Origin: Prevotellaceae bacterium UBA1786
GTDB lineage: Bacteria > Bacteroidota > Bacteroidia > Bacteroidales > Bacteroidaceae
Length of the DNA: 10,206 bases
Assembly: GCA_002314525.1 (NCBI GenBank)
Contig: DCGE01000150.1
Span: 1,736 to 11,941 of the forward strand
Direction of reading: 5' to 3'
Shown one piece after another: positions 1 through 6,143 of the stretch. Position 1 is the stretch's first letter, and each line of letters begins with the position of its first letter. The notes below the pieces were generated by a model. It searched no databases. It saw nothing but the letters and a program-made list of their open reading frames with translations, and had not been told where the DNA came from. Position numbers and translations under genes: made by a program.

Positions 1-1
1 A

Positions 2-2782
2 GACTATTTCGGTGAGATAAACAAGATAACAGGACGCGACTACCATCTTTTCAACTACTACGGCGCTCAGGATGCCACAGATGTCATCGTGGCAATGGGA
101 AGTGTATCAGGAGCAGCGAAGAGAGCTGTTGACCACCTGAACGAGCAAGGACGGAAGGTGGGATTCATCCAAGTCCATCTGTACAGACCTTTCAGTGCCA
201 AGCATCTTCTCAGTGTACTGCCGAAGAGCGTGAAGCGTGTCGCAGTACTGGATCGCTGCAAAGAACCGGGCAGTATGGGAGAACCTCTCTACGAAGATTT
301 CTGTACAGCCGTCTGCAATAGCGGTTTGCAAATGAAGGTGATAGGAGGACGTTATGGTCTGTCATCAAAAGACACCTATCCAGCACTCATCGTTTCAGTG
401 TTTGACAACCTCATATCGGAAAGACCGATAAACGGATTCACAATTGGTATCAATGACGATGTAACCCATCTGTCGCTAAAACCCGACACTACATACAAGC
501 TGAATGCCGGGAAGCAAACCTATCGCTGCAAATTCTGGGGACTCGGTGGTGACGGTACGGTAGGAGCGAACAAAAACACCGTGCACATCGTCAGCGAGTG
601 TGCCCATATGTACGGTCAGGCCTACTTCGAATACGATGCAAAGAAGTCGTTCGGTGTTACAAAATCACACCTGCGATTCAGCAATGACCCTATTGATGCT
701 TCGTATTACGTGATTGATGCCAATTTCGTTGCATGCCACAACCAGAGTTACATCAGGAAATACGATATCGTATCTGATATTGCTGAAAGCGGTACCTTCC
801 TCCTGAACTGCGACAAGGACGATAACGAACTCATTGAGTGGCTGCCAAACAACGTGAAGCGCGCTTTGGCTGAGAAGAACATACGTTTCTTCGTCATCAA
901 TGCAACAGACATCGCCATGCGGCTCGGACTCGGAGCCCATACGAACACCGTACTTCAGGCCGCCTTCTTCTCAGTATCGAAACTTATCGACACAGAGACA
1001 GCACTCACTGCAATGAAGGATGCTGCCAGAAAGACATATTTCGCAAAAGGTGACAAAATAGTGGCAGAGAATATCAGTGCCATTGAATGTGGTGCAAGCG
1101 AGGTAAGGGAAATTGCCGTTCCGGAAAGTTGGAAGGATCTTGCAGACGACCCTGCTGAGGATTTGAGCAGTCTTCCTTTGAAAGTGACGTCACTCCTGCT
1201 GCCTATCAACAGTCAGAAGGGCGACGACATGCCTGTCAGTGCATTCAGCGAATGTGTTGACGGTACAATAGAACTCGGATTCACAGCCTTCGAGAAACGA
1301 GGAATCGCAGTGAAGGTCCCGAAATGGGATGCTGAGAAATGTATCCAGTGTAACCGTTGTTCATTGGTTTGTCCTCATGCCGTAATCAGGCCTTTGCTCC
1401 TTGACGAAAAAGAAAAGACCGAAGCACCAAATGGATTCACAGCTACGGAGGCAAAACTATCGGCAAATGCAAAAGCGAAAGTGGAAGGAAACCTCTACTA
1501 TGCTTTGTCGATTTCCGACTACGACTGCACGGGATGCGGAAGCTGTGCAGAGAGTTGCCCTTCGGATGCACTCAACATGGTTCATGCAGAACTGGACGAG
1601 AACAATAAGTCTCTCTTTGAATATGGATTGAAAGTTTCGGACAAAGGTGATTTGTTTGACCCATACACTGTGAAAGGAAGCCAGTTCAGAACTCCGCTTC
1701 TGGAATTCTCGGCTGCCTGTGCCGGATGTGGTGAGACTCCATACGCGAAGCTCCTCACCCAACTCTTCGGCGACAGAGTCTATTGGGCAAATGCAACAGG
1801 CTGCTCACAGGCATGGGGAGCTGCAATGCCAGCAATTCCTTATTCAACAAACAGCAGAGGCTTCGGTCCTGCATGGACAAACAGCTTATTCGAGAACAAT
1901 GCTGAACTCTGTCTGGGAATGTACCTGTCAGTAACTCAGAAGAGAGAACTGGTACGTTCATTGGTTACTGAACTGAAAGAGCAGTCTGATGGCGAACTGA
2001 AAACAACATGCGAAAAATATCTTGCATCGTTTGACGATATTAACCTTTCACGCATAGTTTCCGACAGACTTATCAAAATGCTTTCAGAAAAGCAGAATTC
2101 CGATATAGCATCACGTCTTCTTTCCCTCAAAGACCAATTCGCGAAGAAGACATTCTGGATGTATGGCGGCGACGGATGGGCATACGACATAGGATTCGGA
2201 GGATTGGACCATGTGATTGCAACCGGTGCGAACGTGAACGTGTTCGTGATCGACACAGAAATGTATTCAAATACTGGAGGTCAGAGTTGCAAGGCCACTC
2301 CTATTGGTGCAGTGGTGAAGTTCGCTTCTTCAGGAAAGAAAAGCCAGAAGAAGGATTTGGGTAGGATTATGATGAGCTACGGAAATGTATATGTAGCTCA
2401 AGTGGCAATGGGTGCCAATCAGGCTCAACTGCTGAAAGCCATAAAAGAAGCCGAGGAGTTTGAAGGACCTTCTATCATCATTGGATATACGCCATGTGTC
2501 TCACACGGAATCAGCATTGGTATCCATAAAGTCCAGGAAGAAATGAAACGTGCGGTTGACAGTGGATATTGGACTCTCTACCGTTATGATCCTCGGAAAG
2601 AGCATCCGTTCCAGCTTGACAGCAAGGAACCAACAATGCCATATTCGGAATTCCTTGACGGTGAAGTACGCTATTCATCACTAAGAAGAACATTCCCTGA
2701 AAACGCCGATATCCTGTTTGAAAAAGGCAAGGATGAAGCAGCAAGAAGATTCGAGACTTTCAAAGGACTAAGTGAAAAGTAG
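2..2782 (+). CDS. nifJ: Pyruvate:ferredoxin (flavodoxin) oxidoreductase, single-chain, 5'-truncated by window edge
   Basis: The enzyme oxidatively decarboxylates pyruvate with CoA to acetyl-CoA and CO2, passing electrons to ferredoxin; it is cytosolic and oxygen-sensitive. The reading frame is open from base 2, so the ATG at 89 is internal (the preceding 29 codons fit the family). The visible 926 residues begin in the core transketolase-like domain, which includes the DRxKEPGxxGEPLY-type motif. The gamma domain follows (GLGGDGTVGANKNT). Next is a two-cluster ferredoxin domain, with cysteines at fragment residues 447/450/453/457 and 509/512/515/519. Last is the ThDP-binding domain, with CAGCG (C573, C576), C601, the GDGWAYDIGFGG motif near 723 and C832. 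As I recall the Desulfovibrio africanus enzyme, its proximal-cluster cysteines are 812/815/840/1071, and the spacings 25 and 231 are reproduced exactly here. By that offset about 240 N-terminal residues are missing, and the D. africanus C-terminal extension is absent. cysK starts 5 nt after the stop, suggesting co-transcription. Confidence 0.96.
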   Translation, partial: DYFGEINKITGRDYHLFNYYGAQDATDVIVAMGSVSGAAKRAVDHLNEQGRKVGFIQVHLYRPFSAKHLLSVLPKSVKRVAVLDRCKEPGSMGEPLYEDFCTAVCNSGLQMKVIGGRYGLSSKDTYPALIVSVFDNLISERPINGFTIGINDDVTHLSLKPDTTYKLNAGKQTYRCKFWGLGGDGTVGANKNTVHIVSECAHMYGQAYFEYDAKKSFGVTKSHLRFSNDPIDASYYVIDANFVACHNQSYIRKYDIVSDIAESGTFLLNCDKDDNELIEWLPNNVKRALAEKNIRFFVINATDIAMRLGLGAHTNTVLQAAFFSVSKLIDTETALTAMKDAARKTYFAKGDKIVAENISAIECGASEVREIAVPESWKDLADDPAEDLSSLPLKVTSLLLPINSQKGDDMPVSAFSECVDGTIELGFTAFEKRGIAVKVPKWDAEKCIQCNRCSLVCPHAVIRPLLLDEKEKTEAPNGFTATEAKLSANAKAKVEGNLYYALSISDYDCTGCGSCAESCPSDALNMVHAELDENNKSLFEYGLKVSDKGDLFDPYTVKGSQFRTPLLEFSAACAGCGETPYAKLLTQLFGDRVYWANATGCSQAWGAAMPAIPYSTNSRGFGPAWTNSLFENNAELCLGMYLSVTQKRELVRSLVTELKEQSDGELKTTCEKYLASFDDINLSRIVSDRLIKMLSEKQNSDIASRLLSLKDQFAKKTFWMYGGDGWAYDIGFGGLDHVIATGANVNVFVIDTEMYSNTGGQSCKATPIGAVVKFASSGKKSQKKDLGRIMMSYGNVYVAQVAMGANQAQLLKAIKEAEEFEGPSIIIGYTPCVSHGISIGIHKVQEEMKRAVDSGYWTLYRYDPRKEHPFQLDSKEPTMPYSEFLDGEVRYSSLRRTFPENADILFEKGKDEAARRFETFKGLSEK

Positions 2783-2787
2783 ATATC

Positions 2788-3705
2788 ATGGTATATAATA
2801 GCATTGAAGAGCTGATCGGCCATACGCCATTATTGAGACTCCACAAATATGCGGAGGCTGCAGGTCTGCCATTTGTTCCACTTGCCAAACTGGAATGTAT
2901 GAATCCCGCCGGTAGCGTGAAGGATCGTACGGCATTGTTCATGATTGATGATGCTGAAAGAAGAGGAGTCCTAAAAACAGGGGGGACTATAATTGAACCG
3001 ACAAGTGGCAATACTGGAGTCGGAATGGCAATGATCAGCAGGACTCGCGGATACAGACTTATCCTCACAATGCCTGAGACCATGAGTCAGGAGAGAATCA
3101 ATCTCCTGAAAGCATACGGAGCGGAAGTTGTACTTACTTCAGGGAAACTCGGTATGAACGGTGCTGTAGAAGAAGCCAAAAAGTTGAACAAGGAAATTGC
3201 CGGTTCGGTAATTCTCGGACAGTTTGACAACCCAGCAAACCCATCGGCACACTACAACACCACAGCAGAGGAAATCTGGGAAGACACAGAAGGCAAGATA
3301 GGAACTTTTATTGCTGGCATAGGAACCGGAGGTACACTATGCGGCACCGCCAGCAAACTTAAAGAACTGAAGGGTGATTCTCATATATATATAATAGGTG
3401 TCGAACCAGCCTCATCTCCCCTAATCACAAAAGGTCAAAGCGGGGCTCATAAAATTCAGGGAATCGGCGCAAACTTCATTCCAAAGAACTATGATAGTTC
3501 GGTTGTTGACGAGGTGATAGACATCACGAATGATGAGGCAATTGAGGCTGCAAAACTTCTCTCAGAAACAGAAGGACTGCTATGCGGATTCTCAGGTGGA
3601 GCCGTTCTTGCCGCACTGACGAAATGTAAGCAAAAAAACGGAGAAACCGTCATTTTGTTACCTGACGGAGGCGAGAGGTATCTCTCAACAGATTTGTTCC
3701 GATAG
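2788..3705 (+). CDS. cysK: Cysteine synthase (O-acetylserine sulfhydrylase), PLP-dependent
   Basis: The enzyme makes L-cysteine from O-acetyl-L-serine and sulfide, the last step of sulfur assimilation, in the cytosol. The 305-residue protein has the normal length for the CysK/CysM fold-type II family. Visible motifs are the PLP lysine in GSVKDRTA (K45), the substrate loop PTSGNTG (71-77), the phosphate-binding glycine loop GIGTGGT (177-183) and a GFSGGA segment near 267-272, where the family carries the serine that contacts the PLP ring nitrogen. The C-terminal LPDGGERYLST is also typical. The ATG at 2788 lies 5 nt after the nifJ stop and is the only sensible start. cysE, supplying its substrate, follows directly. 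CysK rather than CysM is preferred because of the cysE neighbour; substrate choice cannot be proved by reading. Confidence 0.95.
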   Translation: MVYNSIEELIGHTPLLRLHKYAEAAGLPFVPLAKLECMNPAGSVKDRTALFMIDDAERRGVLKTGGTIIEPTSGNTGVGMAMISRTRGYRLILTMPETMSQERINLLKAYGAEVVLTSGKLGMNGAVEEAKKLNKEIAGSVILGQFDNPANPSAHYNTTAEEIWEDTEGKIGTFIAGIGTGGTLCGTASKLKELKGDSHIYIIGVEPASSPLITKGQSGAHKIQGIGANFIPKNYDSSVVDEVIDITNDEAIEAAKLLSETEGLLCGFSGGAVLAALTKCKQKNGETVILLPDGGERYLSTDLFR

Positions 3706-3735
3706 GCGGTGGATTTACATTAATATGTATTGGAT

Positions 3736-4383
3736 ATGGATAAAACATTCAGCTATAACGAAGTCAGACAATTGATTTATGAGATTCGTCACAGACTGTT
3801 TCCTGACTTTTACGAGATAAGGGAGACATCACCTTTGATTGACATGCTCCCTGAAGGTTATATCGACGAACTTCGAGAACAGATCATGAAGGACGTGAAA
3901 GCCACTTATGAAGGAGACCCAGCAGCACAGGACTATGACGAGATTATATGCTGCTATCCAGGAATAAAGGCCATCATCAACTACAGGCTTGCACATAAAC
4001 TATGGGAAATGAATGTCAGGCTCGTTCCACGTATGATTACCGAATGGGCTCACAGCGAAACCGGAATAGACATCCATCCAGGTGCAACTATTGGTGAATA
4101 CTTTACGATTGACCACGGAACAGGTATCGTTATCGGTGAGACCTGCATAATCGGGAATCATGTCAAACTATATCAAGGGGTGACACTCGGAGCCAAAAGT
4201 TTCCCACTTGATGAAGACGGGAATCCAATAAAAGGTCTGCCACGCCATCCGATACTGGAAGACGGAGTGATTGTCTATAGTAACGCGACAATACTGGGAA
4301 GAGTACGAATTGGCAGTAATTCGGTCATTGGAGCTAACAAATGGATAGTTTCCGATATCGGCAAAGGAACAAAAGTAATTTAA
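3736..4383 (+). CDS. cysE: Serine O-acetyltransferase, EpsC-like, short form
   Basis: The enzyme transfers acetyl from acetyl-CoA to L-serine, giving O-acetylserine for CysK next door. The protein has 215 residues from the ATG at 3736. A TTG two codons upstream (3730) is in frame, but ATG is the more likely start. An alpha-helical N-terminal half containing [18 protein letters not shown] and YRLAHKL is typical of the EpsC subgroup. A left-handed beta-helix of hexapeptide repeats runs from about residue 108. The catalytic pair is D112 (GIDIHPG) and H127 (IDHGTG), with the same 15-residue spacing as D143/H158 of E. coli CysE. The chain ends soon after the beta-helix and its last residue is isoleucine, without the long C-terminal tail of E. 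coli CysE. It lies about 30 nt after cysK. No T-tract terminator follows; the next promoter begins within about 25 nt. Confidence 0.94.
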   Translation: MDKTFSYNEVRQLIYEIRHRLFPDFYEIRETSPLIDMLPEGYIDELREQIMKDVKATYEGDPAAQDYDEIICCYPGIKAIINYRLAHKLWEMNVRLVPRMITEWAHSETGIDIHPGATIGEYFTIDHGTGIVIGETCIIGNHVKLYQGVTLGAKSFPLDEDGNPIKGLPRHPILEDGVIVYSNATILGRVRIGSNSVIGANKWIVSDIGKGTKVI

Positions 4384-4431
4384 TACAACTTTTATCTGCA
4401 GAAAATTTGTATATGTGCCGAAAAAGTTGTA
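4384..4431. repeat. 10-bp perfect inverted repeat spanning the promoter
   Basis: The left arm TACAACTTTT (4384-4393) and right arm AAAAGTTGTA (4422-4431) are exact reverse complements separated by 28 nt. The repeat encloses the -33 element, and its right arm overlaps the first two bases of the -7 element. It could be a repressor or activator operator acting on the cimA operon promoter, or a weak hairpin after cysE. No T tract follows, so it is not a convincing terminator. Function is inference only. Confidence 0.4.
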
Positions 4432-4437
4432 AATTTG
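4406..4437 (+). promoter_or_regulatory. Bacteroidetes-type promoter (-33 TTTG / -7 TAnnTTTG) for the cimA-ilv operon
   Basis: TTTG at 4406-4409 is followed after exactly 20 nt by TAAATTTG at 4430-4437. Both match the established Bacteroidetes primary-sigma consensus with its usual spacing of about 19-21 bp. Transcription would be expected to begin a few bases downstream (roughly 4441-4446), just ahead of the leader ORF at 4462. Its place between cysE and the leader marks the boundary between the two transcription units. Confidence 0.8.
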
Positions 4438-4461
4438 CACGAAAATAAGAAAGGTAGTAAT

Positions 4462-4524
4462 ATGACAAAGTTGAACATACTCCGCCGAGTGATTATCCGA
4501 ATTCAGATTATTCCAATAATCTGA
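4462..4524 (+). CDS. ilv-type leader peptide, 20 residues, isoleucine-rich
   Basis: This small ORF translates as MTKLNILRRVIIRIQIIPII followed by TGA. Eight of 20 residues are Ile (positions 6, 11, 12, 14, 16, 17, 19, 20), with two Leu and one Val, so 11 of 20 are branched-chain. A Shine-Dalgarno-like AAAGG (4450-4454) lies 7 nt before the ATG. It sits between a good promoter and an intrinsic terminator upstream of branched-chain amino acid genes, the position and composition expected of an attenuator leader peptide. The peptide itself need not function: the likely role is to report Ile-tRNA charging through ribosome position. Ile14, Ile16 and Ile17 fall in the 5' arm of a hairpin at 4503-4524. 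Codons are mixed ATT/ATC/ATA. It is too short for standard gene finders. Confidence 0.85.
   Translation: MTKLNILRRVIIRIQIIPII
4503..4524 (+). promoter_or_regulatory. Pause/protector hairpin (1:2 stem) within the leader ORF
   Basis: TCAGATTATT (4503-4512) and AATAATCTGA (4515-4524) are perfect reverse complements across CC; with a realistic 4-nt loop this leaves a stem of about 9 bp. The stem includes the leader stop codon TGA, and its 3' arm contains CTGA, the first four bases of the antiterminator arm (4521-4531). In the trp/ilv paradigm this is the hairpin that forms when the leader is not translated, or briefly before translation catches up; it keeps the antiterminator arm occupied. A ribosome stalled near Ile12-Ile14 would open it. 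Confidence 0.7.
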
Positions 4525-4588
4525 GAATGGCACTTTGTTATTATTTCATAAGATTGTTTTTAATTTACAGAAATAAGGCCTTTCTCAG
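4521..4588 (+). promoter_or_regulatory. Antiterminator pairing (2:3 stem)
   Basis: CTGAGAATGGC (4521-4531) can pair with GCCTTTCTCAG (4578-4588) at 10 of 11 positions, with a single U-U mismatch (4528/4581). The right arm contains the whole 5' arm of the terminator stem (4579-4586), so the two structures exclude each other. The left arm begins on the leader stop codon. A ribosome finishing the leader would mask it and favour termination, while one stalled at upstream Ile codons would leave it free. The intervening loop (4532-4577) is AT-rich and holds no other clear element. Confidence 0.7.
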
Positions 4589-4613
4589 TAAGCACACCGA
4601 GAAAGGTTTTTTT
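4579..4613 (+). terminator. Attenuator intrinsic terminator (3:4 stem)
   Basis: CCTTTCTC (4579-4586) and GAGAAAGG (4599-4606) form a perfect 8-bp stem around a 12-nt loop, and a GT/AC pair inside the loop could add two more base pairs. Seven T residues follow at once (4607-4613). It ends only 8 nt before the cimA start codon, within the operon leader, so it is an attenuator rather than an end-of-gene terminator. Confidence 0.9.
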
Positions 4614-4621
4614 AAAGGAAA

Positions 4622-6142
4622 ATGACTGATTATATAGAGATATTAGACACTACGCTAAGAGACGGTGAACAGACATGCGGTGTAAGTTTCATGCCACATG
4701 AAAAACTCGCCATCGTACGCATTATGCTCGAGGAACTAAAAGTTGACAGAATGGAGGTAGCTTCCGCACGTGTCTCAGAAGGCGAAATGAAATCAGTCAA
4801 AAATATCTGCCAATGGGCAGAGAAGTCGGGATTGATTGACAAGATCGAAGTACTGGGATTTGTTGACGGCAACATATCAGTTGATTGGATTAAATCATGC
4901 GGTGGAAAGGTCATCAACCTTCTCACAAAGGGAAGCCGTGAACACTGCGAGAAGCAATTGGGAAAGACAATCGAACAGCACATCAATGACATAAAGGACA
5001 CTATCAGATACGCATACAATCAGAATATCAAGGTAAACATCTACCTTGAGGATTGGAGCATGGGTATGCAGAGAGACAAACAGTATGTCTTTGATTTGGT
5101 CAATGCACTGAAAGACGAGAAAATCAAAAGATTCATGTTGCCTGATACATTAGGAGTTCTCAATCCAAATCAAGTAACAGATTTCGTAGGACAGATGGTT
5201 GAGAAATTCCCCCAATTACGTTTTGATTTCCACGCACACAACGACTACGATATGGCCATCAGCAATGTCTTTGCAGCCGTCAAGGCCGGAGTGAGTGGGT
5301 TGCATACAACCATCAACGGTCTTGGCGAAAGGGCTGGCAATGCCTCTATCGCAAGTGTTCAAGCCATACTGAAAGATCATCTGCATATCAGTACGAATCT
5401 GAACGAAGAAAGGCTCATGGATGCGAGCCGGATGGTAGAATCATTCTCTGGCATAGCAATAGCAAGCAACCAGCCAATCGTAGGAGAGAATGTATTCACC
5501 CAGGTGGCAGGAGTACACGCAGACGGAGACAGCAAGCATAACCTTTACTGCAACAAGCTGCTTCCCGAACGATTCGGAAGAAAACGAGAATACGCCCTAG
5601 GCAAGAATAGCGGAAAGGCTAACATCAAGAAAAACCTTGATGAACTTGGCATGACTCTTGACGAGGAATCCATGAGAAAAGTCACTGCAAGGATAATAGA
5701 ACTGGGCGACAGGAAGGAATTGGTCACACAGGAAGATCTGCCATTCATAATCTCAGATGTTCTGAAGCATGATGTTTCAGAAGAGAAAGTAAAACTTCTC
5801 GGATACAACGTTGCTCTGTGTAACAACCTGAAACCGACATGTTCATTAAGGCTTGACATCAACGGACAGGTATTTGAGGAGACATCAAGCGGAGACGGAC
5901 AATATGATGCATTCGTAAGAGCATTAAGAAAGATATATAAAGTCACACTTGAGAGGAAGTTCCCGATGCTCGTAAACTATGCCGTCTCCATTCCACCAGG
6001 AGGTAGGACGGACGCCTTCGTACAGACCATAATCACATGGGAATTTGAAGACCGGACATTCAAGACAAGAGGACTTGATGCTGACCAGACTGAAGCGGCA
6101 ATCAAGGCAACAATAAAGATGCTTAACATAATTGAACAATAA
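4622..6142 (+). CDS. cimA: (R)-citramalate synthase, Leptospira-type (DRE-TIM, LeuA-like family)
   Basis: The predicted reaction is pyruvate + acetyl-CoA to (R)-citramalate, the first step of threonine-independent isoleucine synthesis. The 506-residue protein has an N-terminal TIM barrel (about 1-260) with LRDGEQ (12-17), metal-ligand candidates D14, H204 and H206, and NGLGERAGN (232-240). A linker containing GVHADGD follows, then a C-terminal LeuA-type regulatory domain (about 385-506) with SGDGQYDAF and IPPGGRTDA. From memory, the Leptospira interrogans CimA pyruvate pocket is R16, L81, L104, Y144, E146, T179 and H302. All have identical counterparts at a constant offset of 3 (R13, L78, L101, Y141, E143, T176, H299), and long stretches such as GFVDGN, LLTKGS and EKQLGKT also match. 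This favours CimA over 2-isopropylmalate synthase. By analogy the C-terminal domain should give feedback inhibition by isoleucine. An AAAGGA lies unusually close to the ATG. Confidence 0.9.
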   Translation: MTDYIEILDTTLRDGEQTCGVSFMPHEKLAIVRIMLEELKVDRMEVASARVSEGEMKSVKNICQWAEKSGLIDKIEVLGFVDGNISVDWIKSCGGKVINLLTKGSREHCEKQLGKTIEQHINDIKDTIRYAYNQNIKVNIYLEDWSMGMQRDKQYVFDLVNALKDEKIKRFMLPDTLGVLNPNQVTDFVGQMVEKFPQLRFDFHAHNDYDMAISNVFAAVKAGVSGLHTTINGLGERAGNASIASVQAILKDHLHISTNLNEERLMDASRMVESFSGIAIASNQPIVGENVFTQVAGVHADGDSKHNLYCNKLLPERFGRKREYALGKNSGKANIKKNLDELGMTLDEESMRKVTARIIELGDRKELVTQEDLPFIISDVLKHDVSEEKVKLLGYNVALCNNLKPTCSLRLDINGQVFEETSSGDGQYDAFVRALRKIYKVTLERKFPMLVNYAVSIPPGGRTDAFVQTIITWEFEDRTFKTRGLDADQTEAAIKATIKMLNIIEQ

Positions 6143-6143
6143 T

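Noticed and set aside
4384..4431. Inverted repeat after cysE as a cysE terminator
   Set aside because: The stem is AT-rich with a 28-nt loop, no T tract follows and it sits on the next promoter, so an operator or chance repeat is more likely.
4168..4533. Antisense ORF of 121 codons across the cysE end and the regulatory region
   Set aside because: It overlaps the catalytic part of cysE, the promoter and the leader ORF on the opposite strand, and its translation looks like no known family; it is a shadow frame.
4534..4568. A second promoter (TTTG at 4534, TAATTTAC at 4561) just before cimA
   Set aside because: The -7 candidate departs from TAnnTTTG at two of its six fixed positions, and the spacing is slightly long; the match at 4406-4437 is far better.
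4438..4621. T-box or metabolite riboswitch before cimA
   Set aside because: No T-box sequence or known riboswitch core is visible, and the leader ORF with overlapping stems explains the region.
4622..6142. 2-isopropylmalate synthase (leuA) as the name for this gene
   Set aside because: The pocket residues and overall resemblance fit Leptospira-type citramalate synthase, and the Ile-biased leader agrees with that.
6132..6143. TTG start for ilvE at 6132
   Set aside because: It would overlap the cimA 3' end; the ATG at 6144 gives a normal N-terminus directly after the cimA stop.
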